Both the position numbers and the translations under genes were made by a program. The notes under the pieces are model-generated. The model saw nothing but the letters and a program-made list of their open reading frames with translations. It had not been told where the DNA came from and ran no database searches. Of a DNA stretch of 64,000 nt, positions 17,464 through 26,720 are shown in pieces (within the stretch, counting starts at the first letter, position 1; every line of letters starts with the position of its first letter). The stretch comes from Marinobacter changyiensis (GTDB lineage Bacteria > Pseudomonadota > Gammaproteobacteria > Pseudomonadales > Oleiphilaceae): contig NZ_VZZZ01000001.1 of the NCBI RefSeq assembly GCF_009193265.1, positions 992,001 through 1,056,000 on the forward strand, in the 5' to 3' direction.

Positions 17464-18410
17464 GGCGCTTCCTCCACATGTTGTGTGCGACGTTACGCCC
17501 TGGTCGAACAGGTACGCCAGAGCTCTTTATGTGCGTCACAGCAACGGGTACTGGCACTGTCAGGCGGCCCCGGAGCAGACACTGCCCTCTCACTACAAAC
17601 ATAGCAGATAGTCCTTTCCCGAACGGTAAATCACGGTGCGTCTTCATCCCCCTGCAAAAGTCTGCCCGTGTTGCCTTACGACTGCTCCAGCCAGGATCTG
17701 GCCAACTCTCTGGGCCGGCCCCCAATGTCATTAGTGAGGCGGGATTGGCGGATCATAGCTGGTCCGGTAATCCAGGATCACGAGATGATGCGCCCATTCG
17801 TCGTTTCGTAGTGGCAGGCGTAGCGGCGAATTTCCAGCCCCTGCAGCCCTGATTCGGTCGGAGATGCTCGCAAAACCCCTCTCGCAATCACGAAAGAACG
17901 GTGTGAAGGAGAGCGAAGGGGTAATGAGCACTCCGACCCTCACGACAGCGCCGGAGGTTCGCTGGCAGCGGCTGATGCCGCTTTCATTGCCTCGAAAAAG
18001 CTCAACGCGTGTATTGGTCCGGGCAGCGGAAAACGGGTCGGCTGAGCGCTTGTTAGCGGGCCGTTGCACCATTACCATCGCCCATCGCCCATCAATCGAG
18101 GCGAGAAGGCAGCATACGCTGTCGCCAGTCATTGGCGATTGCGCTGAGACCAGCCCGCAGTTCTTCAGCAGTCGGCATAGTCTCGGACGCTCACACTAAC
18201 AGTACGCATGTCCTTTCTCGTCATTAATAGGTACCCGATTACCCGAACCTTTATTTACATTTTTTTATTATTATCGCTCATAATAAACCCCTTCGAATTA
18301 TAAAACGTCGTGAACTACGCTATCGCTGATCGCCGAAGTATGACGGGCTTGTTACTGCGACTCACTGCGTTAAGCTGTCCAGAAACTGGCCAGCAAGGTA
18401 CCTCTCCACT
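17464..18410. other. 947-bp region without a convincing gene
   Basis: It holds a short degenerate piece (about 17745-17800, minus: HLVILDYRTSYDP) resembling the centre of the SnoaL-like gene at 534-911. A 111-codon plus frame at 17864-18199 (MSTPTLTTAPEVRW..., ...RRQHTLSPVIGDCAE) is of a kind often annotated beside mobile DNA, but I cannot support it as a gene. The last ~200 bp are AT-rich and probably carry the promoter of the dioxygenase gene. Confidence 0.4.
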
Positions 18411-19487
18411 ATGGGACAAACACCGGAAACATCCAGCCGCAGACTGCCGACAATACCGCCCCTCGACCCTTACCGCGTTTCGCTGATCGAGCAGGAAGGG
18501 TTGAGTGTCAGACAACTGGACCCACTGGGCGTTGAGATATACGGTGCGGACGTCCGCACCAGGCTTCCCGAGCCTCTGATCGAGGCGCTAGAAGCGGAAA
18601 TGGCGAATCGAGGATTCATTGTCTTTAAACATCAAACGGATCTCTCCGCGGATGAACTGGTCACTGCCAGCAAATGGTGGGGCGCTCGCGAAATCCACTC
18701 GACCCATGGCATCCACCCTGCGACGCCTGGCAGGAACAGGCACATCTTTCGCTGTTCCAATGACCAGCGTCACGGAATCCTGGGCGTGGGCCCCCAGTGG
18801 CATAATGATGGCAGTTTCGAAGCCGCAACGTTTTCCCATTCCGCCTATTATATGGCCCGGGCACCTGAGCAAGGGGGCGGCACCCATTTCGCTCATCAGG
18901 GCGCCGCCTTTGATGCATTGCCAAAGCAAAAGCAGGCCTTCTGGCAACGCCTTGTGTCGGTCAATTCTGCTTCCAGTGTGACTCATCCCGTCGTCCACAC
19001 GCATCCTGTTTCCGGACGAAAAAGCGTATGGCTGCATTTGGGCATGACCGGTGCCGTGCTCGAGAGGCTGCCGGAGGATGGTCTCTCTATCGATGAACTG
19101 CAAAAGGCACCGGCCACCGCCGACCAGTTTCGCTTGCTGAACGAAGACGACATGAAGGCGCTGTTCAACGACTACAACGATCTCATGAACGATTCCTTCA
19201 GTCAGGGCTACGGGATACGTTATCACTATGACACCGGCGATCTGCTCTTCATTGATAACTGGGCACTCGCTCACAGGGCATCGCCGGAAGCTCATCTGCC
19301 GGCCGAACAGCAGGGATTGAGAATTATGGATCGTGTCACGATCAAGGCAAGACAGGATTTGGCGCCCCACTTTGGCTTGCCGCAATACATCAATATAGCC
19401 GGGCCTCATCCATTCAACAGCGATGGCGTTTGGCAGGCCGGTGGTGTGGGATTTCGATGGAAAGATGACATCCCCATGCAAAATTGA
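18411..19487 (+). CDS. TauD/TfdA-family 2-oxoglutarate dioxygenase
   Basis: A 358-residue non-haem Fe(II)/2-oxoglutarate dioxygenase. The HxD iron ligands lie in GPQWHNDGSFEAATFSHSA. The distal His is in LLFIDNWALAHRAS, and a 2-oxoglutarate-binding Arg follows in GLRIMDRVTI. The N-terminus (GVEIYGADVRTRLPEPLIEA) is typical of TauD/TfdA. The substrate may be a sulfonate, a halogenated aromatic or an amino-acid derivative. It faces a quinone-oxidoreductase-like gene and a cupin dioxygenase, which could process the same compound. Confidence 0.85.
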   Translation: MGQTPETSSRRLPTIPPLDPYRVSLIEQEGLSVRQLDPLGVEIYGADVRTRLPEPLIEALEAEMANRGFIVFKHQTDLSADELVTASKWWGAREIHSTHGIHPATPGRNRHIFRCSNDQRHGILGVGPQWHNDGSFEAATFSHSAYYMARAPEQGGGTHFAHQGAAFDALPKQKQAFWQRLVSVNSASSVTHPVVHTHPVSGRKSVWLHLGMTGAVLERLPEDGLSIDELQKAPATADQFRLLNEDDMKALFNDYNDLMNDSFSQGYGIRYHYDTGDLLFIDNWALAHRASPEAHLPAEQQGLRIMDRVTIKARQDLAPHFGLPQYINIAGPHPFNSDGVWQAGGVGFRWKDDIPMQN

Positions 19488-19525
19488 TGAACGCAGAGCA
19501 CAGCGGCGGGATCTTGCACCACTTG

Positions 19526-20680
19526 TTAAAGGTCATGATCACCGTCAAGGGATCGCGGCGGCACCAACACAAAGTTCCCAACATGCGTCTTCTTGAGAAA
19601 TTCCTGTTGCGCAGTTGCAATGTCTTTCAGCTTGAACGCTTCTGCTACCAGAGGACGTATCTCACCCTTTTCAATGTAATTGATGAGGTTTGAAAAGATC
19701 GGCTCATCCCAGGCGGTGCAACCGATCAGCGTTAAATCCTTGAGGTAAAAGTCACGCATATCGATGGTCGTTATCGGCCCCGCAATGGCGCCAGAGGATG
19801 CATATCTCCCACCACGCGTCATCAGTTTCAACAACTGCCCGAACTGTTCACCGGCGACATTGTCGATCACAACATCCACCGGTGAGTCCTGAAGCGCCGC
19901 GCTCAAGTCCGAGTCTCGGGGGACCACCTGGTCAGCCCCAAGGCTTCGGACCAGATCAAGTTTACTGGCGCCAGCGATCGCAATCACATGCGCACCCCGG
20001 CGCTTGGCCAGTTGCACGACCGCTGATCCGACGCCCCCGGACGCTCCGGTAACCAGCACCCGGTCAGTCGCTTTCACGTCCGCCCGATGCAGCATGTTCT
20101 CTGCGGTCCCATAAGCACAGGGCATGGTGGCCAGCTCCACGTCGCTCCAATCACAACGGACTTCAAATACCTCGCTTGCCGGCACCTTGACGTACTGGGC
20201 GAACGCTCCGTCAAAATCCGATGCCATCCATAGATTATCCAGAGAATCAAACCCGTTGAGACGCATACAGGGCCTGACAAGAACGCGTGTCCCGATATCC
20301 GGCTGAATCGTATCTTTGCCCCGGGCAATGACCTCGCCACAACAATCCGTACCCTGAATAAGCGGAAAAGGAGTGGTTTCGTTCCAGCCACCGTCCTCAA
20401 TCTCTGACTCGCTGTCGGAATCAGATAGCTGCTCGGTGCCACCCTCAACCGATGAGGAGTACCAGCCAAGACGCGTGTTGATTTCCGTGTTGTTGACCCC
20501 CGCAGCCAAAATCCTGAGCAACACCTCACCGGGCCCCGGAACGGGAACCGGGACATTGCAGTAGTCGAGTTTTTCATAACCACCGTTGCCCATTGTCACC
20601 ACGGCTTTCATCGTCGCCTGGTCACCCTGAGTTTTGAAGCGGTCGGGATCGTTTGTGCTCAGGTAACTCAAATCAGACAT
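19526..20680 (-). CDS. zinc-type alcohol dehydrogenase / quinone oxidoreductase (MDR)
   Basis: A 384-residue medium-chain dehydrogenase/reductase. The N-terminal GroES-like domain includes PGPGEVLLRILAAGVNNTEI and LIQGTDCCGEVIARG. The NAD(P)-binding fold has VLVTGASGGVGSAVVQLAKR. An insertion at about residues 83-98 (SDSDSESEIED) is acidic. No full structural-zinc Cys cluster is seen, so it is of the quinone-oxidoreductase type. A downstream ATG at residue 24 (MKAVVTMGNGGYE) is a possible shorter start. Convergent with the TauD gene. Confidence 0.85.
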   Translation of the reverse strand: MSDLSYLSTNDPDRFKTQGDQATMKAVVTMGNGGYEKLDYCNVPVPVPGPGEVLLRILAAGVNNTEINTRLGWYSSSVEGGTEQLSDSDSESEIEDGGWNETTPFPLIQGTDCCGEVIARGKDTIQPDIGTRVLVRPCMRLNGFDSLDNLWMASDFDGAFAQYVKVPASEVFEVRCDWSDVELATMPCAYGTAENMLHRADVKATDRVLVTGASGGVGSAVVQLAKRRGAHVIAIAGASKLDLVRSLGADQVVPRDSDLSAALQDSPVDVVIDNVAGEQFGQLLKLMTRGGRYASSGAIAGPITTIDMRDFYLKDLTLIGCTAWDEPIFSNLINYIEKGEIRPLVAEAFKLKDIATAQQEFLKKTHVGNFVLVPPRSLDGDHDL

Positions 20681-20870
20681 ATCTATTCCAGAATAGGTGA
20701 GGCGCTTGAGGAAACCATGGTTTTTGCGTCAGCAACAAGTAAGGTCCGCGCAAACGTCGTTGCCGCGCCTGGTCAGGCGGATGTTTTAACGGGGGATTTC
20801 AGGGGATCCGCGTATCGCATATTGCGGCGGTAGGTCTCCGGCCCAATGCCTGCCTGAGACCCATCGTCCT

Positions 20871-21422
20871 TCACGCCTCCTTGTCGAGGCCCAGTCTGTC
20901 GTTTTCACGCCGGAAAATGTCACGAATCTTGTCGCCATCCGACGGCTCTTCTTCAAGTGTCTCTGGATTCCATTGACTCCGGCGGGTATCAAAGAAGTCA
21001 CCGCCATAGATGTGAATACCACCGGTAAAACGCTGCAACGGATTGGTAACCGAATGCACGACGTCTTCACGTAGCATTACGGTGTCTTTTACAAACAACG
21101 CATCTGCACCGAATGCCTTGATCCCCTCAGGCGTCCTCTTCCAAAAAATGTTGTCCTCGCGGCCGGTATAGATTCCGATGTTCGCCCACATCCGATGATC
21201 ATGGGGCATAAGGTTCATCTGTGGAGTCCACGTGGCAGCCAATATCGTCAGCGTCGGGGACCTTAGGAGTACGTTGAGTCCTGCCTTGTCAGGATCGCCT
21301 AACGCGGCCAACACAGCCGCAGGAGCAGAGACCGCCCGGGCAAGTACGTCGTTGACGGCGGCTTGAGCATCGGTCTCTTCGTTGGCAGCGATGCAGTCCG
21401 CAATAAAACGATCAATTTCCAT
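20871..21422 (-). CDS. cysteine-dioxygenase-like cupin
   Basis: A 183-residue protein starting MEIDRFIADCIAANEETDAQ after GGGGAGTAAG; the 31-residue upstream extension is unlikely. The C-terminal cupin has the two-His metal motif in QMNLMPHDHRMWANIGIYTG and the third His in VVHSVTNPLQRFTGGIHIYG, as in type I thiol dioxygenases. It may oxidise cysteine or a related thiol; the nearby TauD points to organosulfur metabolism, but that is inference. Confidence 0.7.
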   Translation of the reverse strand: MEIDRFIADCIAANEETDAQAAVNDVLARAVSAPAAVLAALGDPDKAGLNVLLRSPTLTILAATWTPQMNLMPHDHRMWANIGIYTGREDNIFWKRTPEGIKAFGADALFVKDTVMLREDVVHSVTNPLQRFTGGIHIYGGDFFDTRRSQWNPETLEEEPSDGDKIRDIFRRENDRLGLDKEA

Positions 21423-21581
21423 GCTCTTACTCCCCGTTGATGCAGGTGGTTTGGTATCCGCAAAGACGAATCGTGGCGGATTTACCGCAATGCCTCCCCC
21501 AAATGGGTGATCCACAGATCAGAATAAATTATGAACAATGATTCAGTATATTACCCTCAACAACAAGAAAGGCGAATCACA

Positions 21582-22262
21582 GTGTTCAAAACGACTATCA
21601 CCTCCCTAATCCTTGCGACCAGTTTACTGGCCGTGGCTCTGCCATCCCATGGGGCAAAACCCGGCAGTGAAGAAACCGACACTCGCGATCCCATTTTGTT
21701 CGTACACGGCTACGCCTCTGGCCAGAGCGTCTGGGACACCATGCGCAGCCGATTCGAAGCGGATGGGTGGCCGGCCGACCACCTTGCGGCCTGGAGCTAC
21801 AACTACAACCAATCCAATGCCGAGACGGCGGAAGAAGTCCGCGATCAGGTTCAGAGCCTTCTGGCCCGCACCGGAGCTGACCGGGTGGACATCATCACCC
21901 ATTCCATGGGTGGCCTGTCCTCTCGCCACTATCTGAAGTTCCTTGGCGGCGATGCCCAGGTGGATGCCTGGGTTTCCCTGGCCGGCCCCAATCATGGCAC
22001 CGGGTGGGCCTATGGCTGCCTTTCCTCGTCCTGTTTCGAGATGCGACCGGGCTCCAATTTCCTGGACACCCTCAACCAGGGTGACGAGACCCCCGGGTCT
22101 GCCCGTTACGGGACCTGGTGGTCATCCTGCGACGAGATCATCAACCCCGACGACAGCGTGCAGTTGAAGGGCGCGGAAAATAATCAAACCTGGTGCATCT
22201 CCCACAACTGGTTCCTGTTTGATGATCCAGTATACCGTGATGTCAGAAACTGGATTCTGTAA
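21582..22262 (+). CDS. secreted class 2-type lipase/esterase
   Basis: The GTG at 21582 follows GAAAGGCG and gives a clean signal peptide (FKTTITSLILATSLLAVALP, cleaved near SHGA). An ATG at 21531 is the alternative. The mature enzyme has the oxyanion strand PILFVHGYASGQSVWDTM, the nucleophile Ser in DIITHSMGGLSSRHY, and AGPNHGTGWAYGCLSSSCFE with a probable disulfide. The C-terminal CISHNWFLFDDPVYRDV carries the catalytic His. About 226 residues. It hydrolyses triglycerides or related esters outside the cytoplasm. Divergent from the cupin gene. Confidence 0.85.
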   Translation: MFKTTITSLILATSLLAVALPSHGAKPGSEETDTRDPILFVHGYASGQSVWDTMRSRFEADGWPADHLAAWSYNYNQSNAETAEEVRDQVQSLLARTGADRVDIITHSMGGLSSRHYLKFLGGDAQVDAWVSLAGPNHGTGWAYGCLSSSCFEMRPGSNFLDTLNQGDETPGSARYGTWWSSCDEIINPDDSVQLKGAENNQTWCISHNWFLFDDPVYRDVRNWIL

Positions 22263-22661
22263 ACCATGCAAAACCGGGACTGATTTATTTCTGATCGGAT
22301 TTATTTCTGATCGATGGGTTTCTCCGTCGAGTTCAGCGACGCATTCACCGGCTCGCAAGTCTCCTGCCAAGGCGAGAATGCGTTACTCGACTCGAGAAAA
22401 TCCTGCCCGGCCTTTATATTGGTCCCCGGCGTCGCGATGTAATCGTAGAGCTGGCGCAAAGGAACGTCGGGCTTGGCCTCTGCCAGCCCTGTTGCGCCCC
22501 GGACAGATGGAGGACCATCCCGCGGGCCTGGGGCCGGGCAATGTCAGCACGACCTCAGCATCCCCGACAACAAATTAGTCTTTTCCATTTCGGGGTTTTT
22601 CTACAGCCTCAGCACTTGGATAACCTGTGCCGCCAGGCGTCAGATTGACGCCTTTATTGTG
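22263..22661. other. intergenic region
   Basis: About 400 bp with no supported gene. It contains a short direct repeat (GATTTATTTCTGATCG twice, near 22281-22312) just after the lipase gene. A GGCGTCA-ATC-TGACGCC hairpin lies at about 22636-22652, just past the stop of the minus-strand gene at 22662, for which it may act as terminator. Confidence 0.45.
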
Positions 22662-22979
22662 TTAAAGCCCCTCCAGTATCTCTACAACTTCCCGGGTGTT
22701 TTCCATAATTCGAATTAGTTTACCCTCAACACTGATTGTAACGACTGCTTTATCACTGTCCGTTTTGATAACGTGTCCTAGCTTATAAACCTCGTCATCT
22801 AAGACTTCACCGACTGCAAGTTTTTTCTGCCACCCGGGAGGTAAGCTTTCACCTGACTGGACCTTTTTTTGTAGTCCAGATGGAAGCTGTTTCTCTGTAT
22901 CCTGTTTAGCGTAGGCAGAGCCACCAAAACACAGACAAAAAGTCGCTATCGTTATTATTGCCTTGATAATAGTCAACAT
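22662..22979 (-). CDS. small exported protein of unknown function
   Basis: A 105-residue protein from ATG 22979 (after TTGGAG). Signal peptide MLTIIKAIITIATFCLCFGG, cleaved near SAYA. The mature part has LPSGLQKKVQSGESLPPGWQ, KKLAVGEVLDDEVY and KLIRIMENTREVVEILEGL; the PPGWQKKLAxGE and terminal V-E-I-L pattern resembles RcnB/DUF1236-type periplasmic proteins. AT-rich compared with its neighbours. Its stop lies in CTTTAACAC and a GTTATAT box lies ~30 bp before the start, so it may be a stray integron cassette. Confidence 0.65.
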   Translation of the reverse strand: MLTIIKAIITIATFCLCFGGSAYAKQDTEKQLPSGLQKKVQSGESLPPGWQKKLAVGEVLDDEVYKLGHVIKTDSDKAVVTISVEGKLIRIMENTREVVEILEGL

Positions 22980-23233
22980 TGTTCTCCAATTTATACGGAA
23001 ATATAACGTTTGGCTTTGCATCATACCGCAGCGCAGCGCAGATGCGTCGGGCAACCGGTATCAACGTCAGAAAGAAACCTCGAGGTGGCCTCCATCCGAA
23101 CGTTGCCTGGTATTCCTCAAGAGTCCGGGAAGGGTGGAGCCTGCCATTGAATCGGGGCCGGCGGCACCCACGGTATCCATGGTGATCTTGAGTGTGCGGG
23201 CAACAGCGGGGAAAGCGTGAAAAGGAGTTCAAG

Positions 23234-23781
23234 ATGAGCGGAGACGGCCTGTCTAGCTACCGGAAGAAGCGGAATTTCAAACGTACCTCGGAGCCGCCCG
23301 GAAGCTCGGATTCGTCACAGGGAGGGTTGCGTTTCGTTATTCAGAAACACGATGCATCGAGTCTGCATTACGATTTCCGGCTAGAGGTGAATGGCGTGCT
23401 GGTTTCCTGGGCCGTTCCCAAGGGGCCCTCGACTGATCCCGCCGACAAGCGTCTCGCCATCCAGACAGAAGATCATCCTCTGGATTATGCAGAGTGCGAG
23501 GGCTGTATCCCGTCAGAGGAGTATGGCGCAGGCACCGTGATGGTGTGGGATACCGGGACCTATCGCAATCTCCGCGCTGAAAAAATGCCGCAGCTCCAAG
23601 AGCATGAAGGCGTCCCTGGAGGATTGCCTGGTGGAGGTCTGGATTGAAGGCGAAAAGCTCAACGGTGGCTACGCATTAAAGCGGATCCGAGGTGGTGGCG
23701 TTCAACGATGAGCGCAGCAGCTTTTCCCGACTCCAGGGTCGTCTTCGACTCAAGGATCCAGACGAGGACCGACGGGTCGCA
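23234..23781 (+). pseudogene. ligD: ligD remnant (3'-phosphoesterase domain plus ligase fragment)
   Basis: From ATG 23234 (after AAGGAG) the frame encodes a LigD 3'-phosphoesterase domain: [35 protein letters not shown] and [18 protein letters not shown]. It shifts frame near 23600. The correct continuation ([20 protein letters not shown], then GGYALKRIRGG) is in another frame. It then runs straight into VAFNDERSSFSRLQGRLRL, a piece of the ATP-dependent ligase domain. The rest of the ligase and the polymerase domain are absent. LigD does non-homologous end joining with Ku; this copy is dead. Confidence 0.8.
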
Positions 23782-23868
23782 TTAGTGTCCGATTATCAGA
23801 CCGAGAGTTAAAAACAAAAAAGCCGGACACCCCATCATACTGAGGAAACTCATGCCTGTTGGCCGCGT

Positions 23869-24420
23869 TTATTCGCGCGGTCCAAGCGGAACCATGATAT
23901 GCGCGTACGGGGTGTTCTTCCACATGACGTAGGGGCCACCCACATTGGGATCATTGGATATCCCCTGCAGCGCCTCCTCGGGATTTGGCGCGATAATCAT
24001 CATGTGCGGCCCTTCTGTCACCCACGGCTCGCCCGGATCCTGGGTTGTATCAAAGGGGTCCTCATTATTCGTAGGAGCATCTCCGGCCAGCATATAGGAG
24101 ATCCCCACTTTGGTCGTCTCGAACGCGGCCTTGTTGCCAACCGCCTCCAAAACCGCCATCCAGGTGGCGTCACCACACATGGGCACATCGAGTTCCGGTG
24201 AAATGGAGGGCATGCATGTCCACCCATTTGATCCCTCTTGAAGGATCGTACCGTCCATGTCCATGATCGTTGCGTTTTCGCTGACCTGTGCCGGCGCCGC
24301 CGCCATCGCCAACTCTATTTTTGCTTCTTTGGTATCCGCGCCGACGGCTGTTCCAACTGTTACCGCGACAAGGGACACCACGCAGGAAAAACCGATACCC
24401 AAACGCCTTATCTTAACCAT
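23869..24420 (-). CDS. exported hypothetical protein
   Basis: A 183-residue protein with a signal peptide (GIGFSCVVSLVAVTVGTAVG, cleaved near AVGA-DTK). The mature part contains ATIMDMDGTILQEGSNGWTC, PMCGDATWMAVLEAV and a C-terminal GGPYVMWKNTPYAHIMVPLG, a pattern I know only from uncharacterised periplasmic proteins. Two cysteines (WTCMP, PMCGD) could form a disulfide. Monocistronic. Confidence 0.7.
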   Translation of the reverse strand: MVKIRRLGIGFSCVVSLVAVTVGTAVGADTKEAKIELAMAAAPAQVSENATIMDMDGTILQEGSNGWTCMPSISPELDVPMCGDATWMAVLEAVGNKAAFETTKVGISYMLAGDAPTNNEDPFDTTQDPGEPWVTEGPHMMIIAPNPEEALQGISNDPNVGGPYVMWKNTPYAHIMVPLGPRE

Positions 24421-24651
24421 TGGTCAATCTCCTTTTGCCAATTAGCGACCCACAATATAAATCTGCGCCTGTGCCATTTCCTTGTCAAGCGTTCACTGGC
24501 CATTCGATTCACCTTGCGCCGCCCGCCTTGTTCAAACGGGCTCCCGATCTGCCCCCAGGCTTGATTCCTCAGAGAAGGTTAACGTGTGACCGTCAGCGCT
24601 GTCGGTTTAGAGCGTGCTGGCATGTTGTTCATACCCAAACATCTGCGCAGT

Positions 24652-25305
24652 TCAGGCCAGCGCCCTTCTTTTCCCCATAAGGGCGAGTGCGAACACGGCA
24701 AACCATACCTGATAGGCGTACCAAAATATCCGTTCTTTGACACCCAGCCACGGCGTGTCTAGACCCGCCTCAACCTTTGGTGCGTCGATGCCGCTCCATA
24801 CGCCAAATGCCAGGACGAGGAAGATAGTGGCAAACGTATAAACGCGAAATGAGACTCTAAAGGCCATCGCTGCAGACAGCATTGCCGACAAGACCAACGC
24901 CATGGCGATTGCCCCCTCAACCAGGTGTAGCGCTCCGCTCACCCCTTGGACGGTTCCCCTCGGCCTCATAGGCACAAACTGGCCCACCGTAAGTGCCAGA
25001 AGCCCAAATCCGAGCAAGAATGCACCTGCAACCTTAAGACTCCGCCTTTCGATGCCGGCTCTCCATACGCCGACGCCGAATGCCAAAAAGATCAGGTATA
25101 CCAAGATCAACATCGATGAAAAGAGATGCCGTGTCGGAGCACCTATTGCGCCAAGCTCACTGATTGTGTGATCTCGAAAGCTGTATTCAGCCCAAGACAT
25201 CCCCGCAATAGCATCGGCCGCGGCATACATCACGGGCGACAAGACACCGCAAAGCAATAAAAATGTCTCCACTTTCGATGAATTGGCCGCTGATTTCGCC
25301 TCCAT
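24652..25305 (-). CDS. DUF998-family membrane protein
   Basis: A 217-residue protein with about six membrane helices (LLLCGVLSPVMYAAADAIAG, LFSSMLILVYLIFLAFGVGV, GAFLLGFGLLALTVGQFVPM and others), an HTISELGA motif after the first helix and LVEGAIAMAL later, typical of DUF998. The function is unknown; relatives are often annotated only as hypothetical. It ends GKRRALA. Confidence 0.8.
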   Translation of the reverse strand: MEAKSAANSSKVETFLLLCGVLSPVMYAAADAIAGMSWAEYSFRDHTISELGAIGAPTRHLFSSMLILVYLIFLAFGVGVWRAGIERRSLKVAGAFLLGFGLLALTVGQFVPMRPRGTVQGVSGALHLVEGAIAMALVLSAMLSAAMAFRVSFRVYTFATIFLVLAFGVWSGIDAPKVEAGLDTPWLGVKERIFWYAYQVWFAVFALALMGKRRALA

Positions 25306-25454
25306 ACCTTTGCACCTCCGATATCACCAGCAGTTCTCTCATGCACGCTCTAACGATCGGGTTCCTTACACACCGCATTTCGCGTGCGCCGATCAAGCCC
25401 TGGCCCTGATGCTCGAGCGGGGCATTCTCTAAGCGCCTCCGGGGCCCCAGGGAG

Positions 25455-25613
25455 CGCTATGGTGAAGCCTCGTTACCGGTGGCCGAGTTCGTCTCCCGGC
25501 TGTATGTAATTCACTATGACACGCTCGAAAAGGGTGAGCCTGACGCTATCCCCGCCGAGGAGGTCAACCGGGCCATGGAACTGGCCCAGGGCAGTTGGGC
25601 CGCGGGGCGCTAG
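25455..25613 (+). pseudogene. C-terminal gene fragment, family unknown
   Basis: A 52-codon plus-strand run without a start: RYGEASLPVAEFVSRLYVIH, then DTLEKGEPDAIPAEEVNRAM and SWAAGR then TAG. Composition is protein-like but no start or upstream part exists; the sequence before it is out of frame. Probably the 3' end of a deleted gene. It overlaps the 3' end of the araC-family gene by 4 bp. Confidence 0.4.
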
Positions 25614-26650
25614 CCAACCTGGACGGACCGTCGGAAGACGCTTGGGCTTATGCCCATAAAGCGCTTGAAGGCGCGACTGAATGACATCTCCGACTCGTAG
25701 CCAACACTTAAGGCGATCGACAGAATTTTATCCGGCCGGTCCCTCAGCAATCGCGCCGCCACCTGCAATCGCCATTGGCTCAGATATTTCATCGGCGGCA
25801 CCCCAATCACCCTACTGAATCGTTCCGCCAGAATGGACCGGGAACAATTCAGTTCGCCGGCCAATTTTTCAAGGGTCCAGGTCTCCGCGATGCGGCCGTG
25901 GAGCAACGAAAGGCATTTTGCGATAAGCGGGTCGGCAAGCCCCCGCATCCAGGGGTTGTTCGTCAGGCCCTGGTGTTGCAGATACTGTCTGATGACTTCA
26001 ATGAACAGCAATTCCCCCAGCCGCCGCATCACGGAACGGCTGCCGGCCCAGGGATGGCCGCATTCCCGGAGCACAATATCAATCAGATCGTTGACAGGGC
26101 CCTCCAGCGCCGAGCGGGAAAGCAGGATGTAACGGGGCAACCCTTCAAGCAGCGGGTTCCATGGAGAACGATCACACCCCAGAAAACCGCACACCAGTCG
26201 GTTCTGTCCAGGGCCACCACCGCCATTTTCAATGATCAGGGGCAGTTCACCGGCCGCCATCAACGCAAAAAATTGCCGGGCGGGCTCGATATCCTTGTCA
26301 GACGGCCCCCGAGGTTGATTCGAAATGGCGTAAGCATCGCCGTGCGGGAAAAGAATAATGTCGCCACCTTCCAGCCTGACAGGCGGTTCGCCTTCCACGG
26401 TCGCCCAGCAGGGGCCCTCTATCACCACGTGATAGGAGATCACCTGATCAGACGCCGGCAAAATCAGATCCCGAAAATGACGTTCATTCGGCACGCCGGT
26501 GGCGTAAGGCCAACTGGGCCGCCAGGCAAAAAACACCGCTCCGTGCAGACGGATGTTCTCAAGCACATCGGAGATAAGTGCATCCACGACCCCTGCCGTC
26601 CCGGACGTTTGGGCAAGTGAATCGGACGACAGGTTATGGCTCCTTTTCAT
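25610..26650 (-). CDS. AraC-family regulator with cupin sensor
   Basis: A 346-residue protein from MKRSHNLSSDSLAQT; longer starts reach back over the divergent gene and are unlikely. The N-terminal cupin_6 type sensor has FFAWRPSWPYATGVPNERHF, EGGDIILFPHGDAYAIS and CGFLGCDRSPWNPLLEGLPR. The C-terminal double HTH has ETWTLEKLAGELNCSRSILA and ALSVGYESEMSFSRAFKRFM. It likely regulates the divergent methyltransferase gene through the 70-bp shared gap. Confidence 0.85.
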   Translation of the reverse strand: MKRSHNLSSDSLAQTSGTAGVVDALISDVLENIRLHGAVFFAWRPSWPYATGVPNERHFRDLILPASDQVISYHVVIEGPCWATVEGEPPVRLEGGDIILFPHGDAYAISNQPRGPSDKDIEPARQFFALMAAGELPLIIENGGGGPGQNRLVCGFLGCDRSPWNPLLEGLPRYILLSRSALEGPVNDLIDIVLRECGHPWAGSRSVMRRLGELLFIEVIRQYLQHQGLTNNPWMRGLADPLIAKCLSLLHGRIAETWTLEKLAGELNCSRSILAERFSRVIGVPPMKYLSQWRLQVAARLLRDRPDKILSIALSVGYESEMSFSRAFKRFMGISPSVFRRSVQVG

Positions 26651-26720
26651 GGTAGCCCCTAGCATAGGATATAAGGGAATCGGATCACCATTGAGACCCG
26701 GCGAACAATAGGAGGCTGCC

